A DNA stretch of 64,000 bases from Spinacia oleracea. Taxonomy: Eukaryota > Streptophyta > Magnoliopsida > Caryophyllales > Amaranthaceae. The position numbers and the translations under genes are program-made. Shown here in pieces: positions 12,369 through 23,220 of this stretch; position 1 is the first letter of the stretch, and every line of letters begins with the position of its first letter. The stretch covers positions 17,880,001 through 17,944,000 of the forward strand of contig NC_079489.1 in NCBI RefSeq assembly GCF_020520425.1. The letters are read 5' to 3'. The notes beneath the pieces are model-generated. The model was not told the origin of the DNA, did no database searches, and saw only the letters and a program-made list of their open reading frames with translations.

Positions 12369-12631
12369 AATTGGACTATTCGCAGCGCATACTACTTTTT
12401 TTGCCTTTTAAAAACCTCTTTTTTCAGCACCTAGGTACAATAAAACGCTGCGAATAGGTACTTTTTGCAACCCTCATGAAACCAGGTGCGTTGTAATTAT
12501 TGACTTTTTTCAGCGTTTTTGTTCGTTGCAAATAGAAGTCCATTATTTGCATCCATCACAATTACAGCGGTAAAAAACGCTGCAAAAAGCCCTATTTGCC
12601 CGGGCTGCAAATAGGTTTTTTTCTACTAGTG
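12369..12631. mobile_element. Truncated end of a second CACTA-like element
   Basis: The right end is TTTTTTTCTACTAGTG (12631), the inverse of CACTAGTAGAAA. Inside it are paired phrases TTCGCAGCG/CGCTGCGAATAG and CGCTGCAAAAAG/GGGCTGCAAATAG, again the subterminal repeat style. No left end was found on either side of CACTA-1, so this copy is truncated. Confidence 0.55.
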
Positions 12632-13056
12632 GTTAAACCGAATCTAGTGTTTTTCGGGTCAGATTGATTGCGACAATTATCGGGTATAACCGATTTTTGA
12701 ATTTCTATCGGATCAGATGCAAGTTCGGTTTGGTTAAAAGTTGTGGGATGCAAATCCGTTCCAGGTCTTGTCGCGTTGTTAATTAGCGGATCGAATTCAA
12801 GAGTTGATCAAATCATGGGTTAAATTTTTTGGATTGGTTAATTTGAGATCAATATTTCTCGGATATATTCGATTCAGATGTATGTTGGTTTCAGTCAGTT
12901 TCTAAGATCAATCACTTTTTAATTAACACCCCCATTCACAGGTTGAAGGCCATACCGCCACATGCGCAGGGGCAGATTAGGGGGGGTGGCGGGGGTCATG
13001 GCCCCCCATGATATGTTTAACTATTAAATATGAATTATAAAAGCACATGTCTAATA
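12632..13056. other. Spacer with a hAT-like terminal motif
   Basis: Contains the CGGGT-rich tract to about 12,900, then CAGGGGCAGATTAGGGGGGG at 12,967, which resembles the CAGGGGCGG terminus of plant hAT elements. No matching right end was found. No gene seen. Confidence 0.35.
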
Positions 13057-14079
13057 TAGCTCAAGTGGTTATTTTCCTTAAAAATTAGGCAAAGTTGTCA
13101 AAAAGTACCTTCTTTTTACCTCACTTTGTGAACTAGTACCTTATTTGTTCAGTTTTGTCAAATAGTACCTTGAATTAAAAAACTGTATTAAAAATGGCAC
13201 CTTAGAGTAACAATCCGGCCAAATTGTCAACTTTCCGGCCATTTACTCCGTTTGTTGGCATACTTTGAGTGGGAAAAATACGCGTGTGAACACTCTCTCA
13301 GCAATTAACCACATTCAAAATTTTGGTTGAGAATTCCAACGCTCTTTCTTCTTCCCATTTACTACACTGCTCTCATTACTTCACTCAACCACCATTTTCA
13401 GTAAAAATAAAACCTCAACTCTACAATTTATCTCTTTCATTCTGATTTTCCTTTCACAATATTGATAAACTTGTCATGATTCAACAAAAGACGATTCCAA
13501 ACAGATAGGTAATCTGGATTACAAGTATAACCAGAATACATTTCCATTTGCAAAATCTCCTTAACACGAGAAATAGACTGATCCTTCATCCGAGAAATCA
13601 GATTACCAATAGCTCTTTTGCTGAAGCTCTGAAGGAGTGGGATATGAGATTATTGGTTGGTATTGTTGTTCTTATGAGATTGCTGGTTGTTTGTGTTGTT
13701 TTTATGATATTGTTGGTTGTAGTGTTGTTCCCACAAAAAAAAACCAGTTTATTTTCCTGCAAAAAACTTGAGATGGATATGAGATTGTTGGTTGGTAGTG
13801 TTTTTCTTAAAAGAGTTCGAGAGGCGCGTGATTTTTTGGTTTGTTTGTTTCACACGCACAATATTTTGGAGGGAAGCATGAGTCAATGGCCGAAAAGTTG
13901 ACAATTTGGCCGGATTGTTTCTCTAAGGTGCCATTTTTAATGCAACTTTTTAATTCAAGGTATTATTTGACAAAACTGGACAAATAAGGTACTAGTTCAC
14001 AAAGTGAGATAAAAAGAAGGTACTTTTTGTCAATTTTGCCTAAAAATTAGAGCTCCTTGGAGGTACAAGGTTTGATTCT
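13057..14079 (+). other. tRNA-like A and B boxes (SINE-like relic) split by a Mutator element
   Basis: TAGCTCAAGTGG at 13,057-13,068 matches a Pol III A box and GGTTTGATTCT at 14,069-14,079 matches a B box. The Mutator-type element at 13,088-14,040 separates them. If that element and one copy of its 9-bp duplication are ignored, the boxes are roughly 38 bases apart, which fits a tRNA-derived sequence. A T-rich stretch follows. It is a relic, not a working tRNA gene. Confidence 0.4.
13088..14040. mobile_element. Mutator-like non-autonomous element with long inverted repeats
   Basis: About 953 bp. The ends GGCAAAGTTGTCAAAAAGTA and its near-complement ending TTTTTGTCAATTTTGCC begin inverted arms of about 160 bp (13,088-13,250 and 13,880-14,040). 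The 9-mer TAAAAATTA flanks both sides (13,079-13,087 and 14,041-14,049). Between the arms lies AT-rich DNA with a simple TTGTTGGTTG/TATGAGATT minisatellite (13,645-13,800). An open frame at 13,548-13,901 is low-complexity and I do not regard it as a gene. Confidence 0.8.
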
Positions 14080-14154
14080 TAACTCCCACAATTTTATACT
14101 TAGTTTTCTTTTTTTATTTTTATTTTTCAATGTTATAAAAAGGAAATTTTGTGA

Positions 14155-15698
14155 AACACTACCTTAATGTTTGGACGTTTTGTGAATTACTAACTTATAA
14201 AAACTTTTTTATATTTTCCTACCTTAAAAGTTTGATATGTTTGAGTAACACTACCTTGTAACAGAAAACGTTAAATATCTCCGTTTGTGGGCCCAAATCC
14301 CAACGACTCTATTTCATTTCTCTTTCTTCTTTCTCAGTCTCTGTTCTCTACTCCTCTTTCTCAATGTTTGTCCTCCCGTTTCTCAATCTCATTCTCTTTC
14401 TTAATCTTTGTAGAAGCAATATGTTTCCTAAAATCTTGTTCTAGTTTTTAAGAAAGTTCTAAACCCTTAAAACACAGTTATACCCCATGTAAAATATCCT
14501 AATTATGTGCAAGGTAGTCGCGAGATCAGCTTTGCTACTGAGTCAAGCGATATTCCCAAATTGAAATCCAAAAAGCCAGAAAAAATTTGTATCATCCTCA
14601 AGCGGAATAAAAAGCGTTTGATGCTTCAAGTAACCAAAATCAATATTTCATCCAGACACTAAACTGTCACACATTCGGCAGGTGAAAATGTAACAAATGT
14701 AGATATCACCCACAACATGGCTTAAGAGCAAACTCAGCTTTATCAAACTCAAGATACGGAGTAAGAAACAAATAGGTAAAAGAAGGAAGTCATGCATTTG
14801 ACTAAACTCTGCCCCTTAACGCAACAGCCACAAGTATGTCACACATACCTGTCATATAAGACTCCTGGATTTAACTTCTCACAAATTCATTTTTGGTGCT
14901 TTCTATTGCCTAAACCCCTAAAGAGAAGCCGCAAATTCTATCAGGCACTCTTTCTTTCTACCTCGTATTTGGTATCTCAAATTCTCAATTTGGCTAGCAC
15001 TAATCTCTCTTATTTTACAGAAGGTTCTCACCTTGGGGACAATATCCATCATCTGATAATGTCCATTCCAAGGAGCAGAAGTGTCAAGGGGAAATCTCAT
15101 ATGCTTTCTTGATAAGCCGCTGTTAACTGCAAAAAGTCCTCCATGATTGCAGGGGAAGCATTCATCTCTATAACAAACTCCCTGACCTTAGCATTCATCT
15201 CTATTCAGTGTCTGAGCAGAACAGGGGATATAGCAGAAAGGTCCCACATTTTGCCCATCCATATCTTCTTTTAGTTTGTGGCATCCATTCATCGCACTCT
15301 CGCTATTATCATGTGTGCAAGCAACGACTTTATCATCAATATTATAAATCTTCAAGACCTTAACCAAAGCATGATAGATCTCAGCATCACTACTTGGCTG
15401 TAGAAAACTGATTTAGTGGGTATTCGAGTGGGTCTTCTTCTACAAAGAATGAGAAATGGGAGGACAAACATTGAGGAAGAGGAGTAGAGAACAGAGACTG
15501 AGAAAGAAGAAAGAGGAAAGAGAAATGAAAGAAAGTCGTTGGGATTGGGGCCCACAAACGGAGATATTTAACGTTTTCTGTTACAAGGTAGTGTTACTCA
15601 AACATATCAAACTTTTAAGGTAGGAAAATATAAATTTTTTTTTATAAGGTAGTAATTCACAAAACGTCCAAACATTAAAGTAGTGTTTCACAAAATTA
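14155..15698. mobile_element. Mutator-like element with long inverted repeats and a hAT transposase relic
   Basis: The left arm (AATTTTGTGAAACACTAC at about 14,155 to 14,310) is repeated inverted at about 15,536-15,698, including the phrase GCCCACAAACGGAGATATTT in the right arm. I found no convincing 9-bp duplication, so the insertion is old or the edges are slightly off. The interior includes a degraded minus-strand hAT-type transposase fragment. The inner edges of both arms hold a C/T-rich or A/G-rich segment (14,310-14,400 and 15,470-15,540). Confidence 0.6.
14918..15410 (-). pseudogene. hAT-type transposase fragment, degraded
   Basis: Reading the minus strand across shifting frames gives stretches resembling the central part of plant hAT (BED-finger type) transposases: first HDNSESAMNGCHKLKED, like the 'T-DNA-xNN' region, then PCSAQTLN, like the conserved C-A-H-x-L-N motif, then LDTSAPWNGHYQMM, like the D-x-x-T-R-W-N-S-T-x-x-M-L motif. 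At least two frame changes and internal stops (for example near 15,190 and 15,115) break it. It lies wholly between the inverted arms of the 14,155-15,698 element, so it was either captured or belonged to an older nested element. Identification is by motif resemblance only. Confidence 0.45.
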
Positions 15699-15841
15699 TT
15701 CGAGAATGGGGAATTAATACACCTCAAATCCAGAAAATAGTTAAAATTCGATTTTCATAAAAACTTTAAAAATAATTATTATTAGTGAAATTAAGAGGTC
15801 TTATATGTACTTGACTACTTGGTCTACAATACATCTACAAT

Positions 15842-16263
15842 TCCATACCTAGTTTATACCTAGTCTTTAAAAAGGAACACCATACATTATTAGAAGGCAT
15901 GTGACATCTCATCATTAGAAGCCATGTGTCATACTTCGTATCTCATTTCATCCATCATTTTTTTTTCAATATCTCTTTATTGTTTCTATGATTTACAACT
16001 TCTAATGCCTCTTCAAATCCATTTTCCTTATTCAACATCAAGTTATTAATAGTCTAATATACTCATTAGTGTCTTCCACTCCACCCCTTTAACACCCAAT
16101 ATTTATTCAACATATAATTTTTATATTTTTCCAACCTTCAAATTACACCTCTATTTAATTCATATATTACCAAAAATCACAAGTACTCACTAATTAAAAC
16201 TTCAAAAGACATCTGAACAACCACTATACAACCCCCCGTTTTATGAACGGGCTCAAAAGCTAG
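15842..16263 (+). mobile_element. Non-autonomous Helitron, copy B
   Basis: Shares with copy A (2819-3221) the start phrase TATACCTAGT-TTTAAAAAG and the end: hairpin CCCGTTTTATGAACGGG, then CTCAAAAG and CTAG, followed by host T. The exact 5' edge is uncertain (TC at 15,842-15,843, or about 10 bases later). Non-coding. Copies A and B are clearly diverged in the middle. Confidence 0.65.
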
Positions 16264-17052
16264 TTTATAATAAATCAAGGTAACGTTTGCTTAATTTTTG
16301 ATAACTTTTAACATGTTTTGATTAACTCTTTGTATTACGAAGTAATTTTGATGGTTAAAGGTTAAGGCTATGTTTGGCAAATCTAACTGAAATAGAGCTG
16401 AAACTGATAAGTTAGCTGAAACTGAAAAGGTTGTAGGTCTGTTTGGCAACACTAGCTAAAATTGATCTGAAACTGATAAGGTAGCTGAAACTGATAAGTT
16501 AGCACCTGAAGCTGATAAGGTACTGAAACTGATAAGGTATCTGTTTGTGTTACATGTTTGGGAGAACTAGTTTCTTAAGTACCTGAAATTTTTAATTAGC
16601 ATTCTATATACAAAGTATATATTTTAACATTTATAACTATTTTCTTTATAAGAATAATGCAATTAATTGCTAACGAGAGTCCCTGGACGCCTGTTAAGAA
16701 AATATTCTTTTATTATTTGCCTTATTTATCAACAAACTAATTCAATCGGTTTATTTTTGTCATATATACAGATTATGATTTTAAAAATGTCGCTATATAT
16801 TATTAACGATAATTCTAATAAGATGTATATATATGCTAACTAGTAGTAAACTTTTATTCTTTGTAACTTTTTTTTTTACCTAATACTACATACAATCTAC
16901 AATGTGAAAGAGAATAAAATGAAGGAGCTGAATTATATACTTATATGTGAGGGAGTATTGTGGATACGGGTTACATTATTGGCTAAAAACAGGGACATGT
17001 GGAACTTAAAGGATACACATGCAGATTAATACCCATCAAATGATTAGTTGTT

Positions 17053-18925
17053 TTTTTGTGTGGTGAAAACAGCATGACCAAAAGGAGTTGACGTTTCGGC
17101 GTTACGCCTATTACAATCCGAAAGGACTAAATTTAAATAATAACTAGGAGGAATAGCCAAATATCTAGTTACATTAACATCAAAAGAAGCATTTCTCCCC
17201 TTCCTTGCTAGAGCATCTGCCAACTTGTTCCTGTCTCGATCAACGTGGAGCAACCTAGCCTCGTGGAAAGATTGGTATAACTCCCTACATTCATTTAAAA
17301 TGCCAAAGTACATGTCAGTTTCAAAATCAGTTTTGTTGAACAGATCAACCGCCTTTTGGCAGTCTGTGAAGATGATGATCTTGTTGTAGTTTTCCCTTCA
17401 AGCGCACACCTTCTTTAATCCCAATGAGCTCCGCTTGTAGAGGGTTGAGTGTATAGGTTTGTTTTTGAAATCCCTGCAACCAGTTACCTGCAAAGTCCTG
17501 TAATACTCCTGCCACACTTGAGATACATCTAGGAGTTATGAAGGAAGCATCTACATACACATGGACAAACCCCAGACAGTGGTTACCACTTTGATGGTTG
17601 GGTCTTAGTTTCTCTATGGCTATAATGGGTTTCCTAATAGCTATGAATTTCTGAGCTAACCTAACAGCTTTGTCTATGAGTATTTGGGGTGATTGGCTTT
17701 CTTTGTTCGAAAACACCAGGTTGTTCCTCTGTTTCCACAGCTCAAAACACACAAAGACAAACAAGATATTCCAACTAATCCCTCCTCTCCTATGATTAAG
17801 GCCTAAGTTCGTTCTAATCCATGACCTAATGTCCCCCTGGCGCATGTTAAGGTCCATATTCAGATCATCCCACACCCCCTTAGCCACTACACAATCACGC
17901 ATGATATGGATGGAGTTTTCCACCTCGTGGCCACAGGGTAAACAATGTGGATCATTTACAATGCCTCTTATGTGCAAGAGATGACATTGTGGGATTCTAT
18001 CCCACCAAAGGAGCCAAAGAAAAAATTGAAGTTTGGGAGGTACTTTAGTTTTCCAGATCCAGTCAAGGTTTGGCTGGTTTGAGTTCATGGTGGTTGCTGT
18101 ATAGGCTAGAGATGAGGAGAACTTCCCTTCAATGACAAAGGGGGAGATGGGAGTGTCAATTTGAGTTTGATTTGGTTTGGGAAGTGAGTGTATTCGATGC
18201 AATATCTCAGTAGGGATGATGATAGCCAGGTGATCAAAAGTCCAATGTCCTTCTACAATACAAGTGCTCAATAGTCTGTGTTCTTCGTCCTCTGTGATAG
18301 GGCCATAAATTAGACTTCTAAGAGTCCCACTTCCTATCCAATTATCATTCCATAACGAGATACTATCCCCTCTGCCTATATGCCATAAGCTATTTGAACT
18401 TAGAAAATCCCACCCTTTGCCAATGCTTTTCCAGAGAGTGGATCCTTTCTTGAAACTAGTAACATAATTGTTGTGCACATATTTGGAGTGGATACACTGG
18501 ACTGCTAAATTGGTAGGTCCTCTACACATCTTCCAGCCTAACTTGGCCATGGCTATGGTATTCATAATGTTATGGCTTCTTATTCCCAACCCCCCATTTT
18601 CCTTTGGCCTAAAGGTAGTCTCTTTGCCTACTAAGTGAATTTTGTTTTCCCCCTCTACTTCACCCCATAAGAAGTTGTTACAAATCCTATCTAGATCATT
18701 TAGGGTTGAAATTGGGAGGAAAGCAGCCTGCATGTAGTAAGTTGGAATAGTATTCAGAGTGGATTTAATCAAACAGAGTCTACCTGCTCTCGATAGGAAG
18801 TTAGCTTTCCAATTTGCAAGTCTAGATCTAACTTTGTCAACAATGAATTGGACTTCCTTCCTTTTAGGCTTCATGGGAGAGATTGGTATCCCTAAATACA
18901 TCCCTAGATTGTCACTCTCCCTCAC
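17053..18925 (-). pseudogene. LINE ORF2 C-terminal half: zf-RVT and RNase H domains
   Basis: The long open segment (18,925-17,345, 526 residues) begins in the thumb region (YLGIPISPMKPKR, then WKANFLSRAGRLCLIKSTL). It continues with the zinc-binding reverse-transcriptase domain (KLQFFLWLLWWDRIP, then a Cys/His pattern around CLPCGHEVENSIHIMRDC) and enters a ribonuclease H domain (HVYVDASF, then LQAELIGIKEGV). A frame change near 17,390 separates the rest of RNase H, which reads on at 17,313-17,044 (DRDRNKLADALARKGR). The order RT, zf-RVT, RNase H is that of plant L1 elements with an RNase H. Long readable stretches suggest moderate age. Confidence 0.82.
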
Positions 18926-20505
18926 ATTTAAGGTCTCCTGGAGGAGGTTTTGTCTCCTGACAAGTGTTTGGAGAGAAGGTTAGTCTACTCTTATCTTCAT
19001 TTATCTTTTTGGCCAGAAACTGAACAGAAGAAGTCTAGGGTGTCACGGACGGCAAAAGCAGTTGACTCATCTACTCTACCAAACAAGATCAGGTCATCAG
19101 CAAAGAGTAGATGTGAGATGGGCACTCTTTTGGCCCCTACAAGGAAAGGAGTCCACTGCTAGTGTTACAGGCTTGGGTTATACTGGCAGACAACGTTTGG
19201 AGGAAAATGTTAAATAGGTATGGGGACATAGGGTCTCCCTGCCTTAGCCCTCTCGAATGCTCAAAAGAAGTGGATTTCCTACCATTGACCAGAATAGAAG
19301 AGGAGGCTTTCGAAACACAATCCATGATAAGACTTATTGTATCAAGATCAAGACTAATGTTAATTAGACATTCCCTCACAAACCCCCATTCTAGCCTATC
19401 ATAAGCCTTTTCAAGATCGACTTTCAAAGCAAACCAACCCCATTTTCCCTTTTTCTTGTGCATAGAATGAAGAATTTCCGATGCCACCACTAGGTTAATA
19501 TCAGGCCCCCTACCTTTAATGAAACTATTCTGGTTGCTAGAAATCCAAGTAGGCAGGTGGGGTTTCAACCTATTCACTATGATCTTGGTTACCACCTTGT
19601 ACACCGTATTGCACAGACTAATTGGTCTAAAGTGTTTAACAAGCTCAGGATTTTTTTTGTTTTGGTATTAGGCAGATTAGAGCGTGGCATATGTCTTTAG
19701 GTACCCTCCCTTCCTTAAACCAAGCTTTTATATGTTGACAAACTTCATGACCCACAATTCCCCACGTTTTTTGAAAGAAAATTGGGTGAAACCCATCCGG
19801 ACCTGGGGCTTTAATTGGTTTCATGGAGAAAAGAGCGTTTTTAATTTCCAAATCCGTTGGGATGTGCCCAATGTTTATAGTACTAGAGCTTGACTGGAAC
19901 CTAGGGTTGATGTTGGGCTTTTCTGTGGTATACAGATCAGCGAAAAAGGAGTCAATAAGAGTCCTAATCTCCCCCTGAGTTGTAAATACTTGCCCTACAC
20001 TATTCGACAGAGACCTGATCCTATTGCTTTGCCTACCAATGATAACCGATTTATGAAAGAAAGCCGTATTCCTTTCTCCTTTAGAGAGCCAATCTGTCCT
20101 ACTTTTCATTAGCCATAGACATTGTTCCTGCTCTAGGATTTGAAGGAGGTTAGTTTGGAGGGAGAGTTCGAGGTTGAAAAGGAACGGTGAGGATGGATAT
20201 TTCTGGAGACTATTTTGGGTTCCTTTTAGCCTAGCCAACACATGTTTTTTCTTTTTATACAGGTTACCAAATTCATTGTGGTTCCAGTCTTCAATCTCCT
20301 CTCCTACCTGAGTTAGCTTTGATCCTAAATTATCACACATTCTACCCCAAGCACCCCTAACCACCCCTTCAAATGATGGTTCCATGAACCACATTGGTTC
20401 GAAACGAAAAGGCTTCGAGCCTAATGTAGGCAAAGGATTATCTAGACTTAGTAGAATCGGGCAGTGATCTGAGGTAATCCTAGGCAGATGTGAGAGATAA
20501 GCATT
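18926..20505 (-). pseudogene. LINE ORF2 N-terminal half: endonuclease tail and reverse transcriptase
   Basis: The first open segment (20,505 down to 19,645) carries the end of an endonuclease domain, a linker, and the start of the reverse transcriptase (KAPGPDGFHPIFFQKTW, then CLIPK). The frame changes near 19,640. The next open segment (19,604-19,137) has KVDLEKAYDRLEW, the first catalytic Asp region, and RQGDPMSPYLF. The catalytic FADDL motif can still be read at about 19,090-19,106, but in a different frame from its neighbours. At least two frameshifts therefore make the enzyme non-functional. In the intact family this protein nicks target DNA and copies the LINE RNA in place. Confidence 0.82.
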
Positions 20506-21189
20506 ATCAAATGATTAGTTGTTGCTACAATATTTCATTCGTAAATATAATTTCAGCAGCTGTCAAAATATAAGGTAGAAATATCACGTTAGTCTGGATC
20601 ACGTTTCAAAATTAGTCGATTTTTCTACCTTATATTTTATTTTAGCTACCTACCAAACACTATTAATCATTTAAGGCGACTTATTATATTAGCACCTAAT
20701 CATTTAAGGTGACTGAAAGTGCTTACCAAATAGAGCCTGTAACTAAAACTAATAAGGTGCTGAAACTAATAAGGTACTTGATTAGATGAGTTGTTTGGTA
20801 GAATTAAGGGTTTAAAGAGCTGAAATTTATAAAATAATTATTTTAAATAAAATTTTGAAGCTAAAATACATGAAAATTTAAGGACCTTAAATTGAAACGT
20901 TACTTTGAGTACCGTCTCAATTTAAGTCAATTTCAAAACCTTATATTCTATTTAAGGTGCTTGACAAATAACTCTAATAATTTAAGGTGACTTAAACTTT
21001 CAACACCTTATCATTTAAGATGCCTGAAATGGCGTGCCAAACAGAGCCTAAATGGTTACATTTATCCATTATAAATGATTTTGAAGGGATGATTTTCATT
21101 TTAATTTTTTTTAATTGACTTTTAAATAAATACCATTTACTTACATTCACTAGTGGAAAAACAATCATTTGCATCACCACATTTGCCTC

Positions 21190-21430
21190 GCACATTTAAA
21201 CATGTGACACAATTGACAGTTCTAAGCATTAAAATTAGGCATTTGCGTCGCAGAATTATTAATCTGCGACGCAAATGACTCTAAAATGTTCTCAGAGTCA
21301 TTTGCGTCGCAGATTAGTAATAATGCGACGCAAAATATTACCTCCTTTGCGTCGCAGAATTACTAATCTGCGACGCATATGACTCTTTAAGTCACCTGCG
21401 CCGGAGATTAGTAATTCTGCGACGCAGAGG
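21190..21430. repeat. Left subterminal GCGTCGCA palindrome array of CACTA-2
   Basis: Units of the form TTTGCGTCGCAGA-TTA-ATCTGCGACGCAAATGACT follow one another, alternating orientation so that adjacent copies can fold into hairpins of about 15 base pairs. This probably serves as transposase-binding DNA, and a transcript across it would fold into hairpin RNA. Confidence 0.75.
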
Positions 21431-22984
21431 AGGTAAAAAAAATTCGGAAGTTTTTAATTATTCCTCACCCACGCGAATAAATTAACCATACACGCGTACT
21501 GCACCCTAATTTGTCGAAGAACAAAACAAACAGGCGCAGCTACCTTCACGACTTCACCCTCATCCTCCATCGATCTTCGATCTTCTTCACCCTCATCCTC
21601 CATCGATCTTCTTCACCCTACACCAGGCGCAGCTACATTTAGAGAGAGTTTCGCTGGAACCGTAGGCCACCGCCGCCGCCGCCGCCTCCATTGGAGAATG
21701 CCCACTGAATAGGAATTGATCCCTGTCTCCATCAGGTACACTTACTTACCCTCAATTTCCATCTTCTTCACCCTAATTCTTCAATTGATTCCCTTATTTA
21801 CTCAATCAGGTACACTTTCATTGAATTTTGTGGTTACTTTTTTGTTTAATTTGAAAGATTTAGGGTTTCTTTTTTTGGGTTTGGGATTTGGTGAGAAATT
21901 ACGTGAATTAGGTCACTAATTTCCAATAAATTAGAACAATTAGGGGGTGAGTGTGCGTAATATTTTGTTAGGGATTATGAATTTGTTTTTGTTAATTTTG
22001 CGCAGATTTTTTTGTTCTGACATTGTGTTCATTTGAATGTTCTGTTGCAGTGGTTTGGCTAAATTGAGTCTCGTGTGGGAGTAAGAAGATTTACTCCGAT
22101 GGTAAGTTTCATTCCTCATGTTTCCAAAATGTATGAGACTATAGTAAGACTTTGAATTATTGTTGTTTGTTCTTGATTAAGCTATACATTTTGGCTTGCA
22201 AATGTTAATCAGCTTGAAGTTGTATGAATTCAGATAGAAGTTTGTATCTTTCTTCTTTACTTACTGACTTTGAATAATTCTCTTTGTTTCCTTTTTTTCT
22301 TCTTCTTAATTTTAGTTTTCATCCGAAATTTGCATTGTTTGTTTTAGAATGATTGATTGTTGTGATATATTTTGATTTCTTTGCTAGATTTTTTACTCTT
22401 TCCCCCCTTAATTTCCTGGTATATTTCTTGTTGATTTCATAGATGTTTTTATTGATTTGGATTGGTTAGTTAGTGTTATAGTTGAGAATAATGGTTGGTT
22501 ATTGATCTGGTTAGCGCTTTTAGAGTTTTGTTGGAAAGTTGAGAATTTTTGGTTTAATTTCTGAAGTAGACTAGAAATGTGTCATGAGGAAGGGGAATAA
22601 GGTGCAGTGATATACAATGTCCTCTTAATAGTATCAGTTAATGGCGACCAATTTGACCATAGACTGGTCGGTCAAGACTCCAGAACCAACTTGCTTAAAG
22701 TTATAGTAAAAAGGCTAGAACATCAGTTAGTACTGAGTAGAGTCCAGAACGAACTTGGTTAAGTCATAGCAATTGCTGGAAAGCTTGTTAAAGCCTTGAG
22801 AAAATCAGATGCAATATAGCTTCTAACAAAGGTTATCTAACATGGAAATTTAGAAAGCTATTACCTTATCACATTAAAAACAGACACATCTACGAAACTT
22901 CAACCCGAATCTTCTGAGGAATCCAAATACAATGGCATCAACTATACAGGACCACATGAAGTTTATTGTTTTAGCACAGCATGA

Positions 22985-23220
22985 CCATATACCCACCTAA
23001 TGATAAAAGAAACACTAAAACAGTTGGAATCCTCAGTACTGACTGATGTTCGCACTATCATCAGTGTTAACTTTGAACACCTTAAGCCTCCCAGCAAACT
23101 CCTTCGATAGCTCATCGATTACTGGTTGGACTATTCGACAAGGCCCGCACCATGGAGCCCAGAATTCTACAATAACAGGAAATTCTGACGAGAACGCATA
23201 TGGCTGGTTAACTAAATAAT
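22985..23220 (-). pseudogene. Captured thioredoxin (m-type-like) fragment
   Basis: The minus strand encodes most of a thioredoxin core: PVIVEFWAPWCGPCR, with the redox-active WCGPC motif (about 23,135-23,170), then VIDELSKEFAGRLKVFKVNT, then DDSANISQY. The normal continuation is lost. After SQY the frame breaks, a few residues are missing, and IPTVLVF, the conserved cis-proline strand, can be read in another frame near 23,020 before homology ends. Upstream residues (VNQPYAFSSE) may be exon-derived, but no transit peptide is seen. In plants m-type thioredoxins are chloroplast disulfide reductases. Here only an exon-scale piece sits inside CACTA-2, next to a fragment of an unrelated gene, which indicates transposon capture. 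Confidence 0.75.

Larger units (their letters stand above)
17053..20505 (-). mobile_element. 5'-truncated L1-type LINE
   Basis: An 18-bp direct repeat (ATCAAATGATTAGTTGTT) stands at 17,035-17,052 and 20,506-20,523, which is a target-site duplication of LINE length. A short T-run at its lower-coordinate edge is the residual poly-A tail in minus orientation. The coding remains run from the last residues of the endonuclease (SDHCPI motif just below 20,480) through reverse transcriptase to RNase H. ORF1 and most of the endonuclease are missing, as expected from 5' truncation during target-primed reverse transcription. Confidence 0.88.
16366..21048. mobile_element. Harbinger-type MITE nest containing a LINE
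   Basis: Outer ends GGCTATGTTTGGCAA (16366) and GTGCCAAACAGAGCC (21048) are inverted repeats flanked by TAA (16,363-16,365 and 21,049-21,051), as expected of PIF/Harbinger MITEs. A second, similar pair of ends lies inside (GGTCTGTTTGGCAAC at 16,436; CTTACCAAATAGAGCC ending 20,737), which suggests one copy inserted into another of the same family. The phrase GCTGAAACTGATAAGGT recurs on the left and AATCATTTAAGGTGACT on the right. A LINE (17,053-20,505) occupies most of the interior. No Harbinger transposase is visible. Confidence 0.65.

Noticed and set aside
13548..13901. 117-codon plus-strand frame
   Set aside because: Dominated by a Leu/Val/Arg minisatellite between the arms of a non-autonomous Mutator element. 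No homology pattern recognised.
13057..14079. Functional tRNA gene
   Set aside because: Only degenerate A and B boxes are seen, split by a 953-bp element. No cloverleaf or anticodon arm could be assembled with confidence.
18759..19404. Plus-strand frames within the LINE
   Set aside because: They lie opposite the clearly recognisable minus-strand reverse transcriptase and have no similarity of their own.
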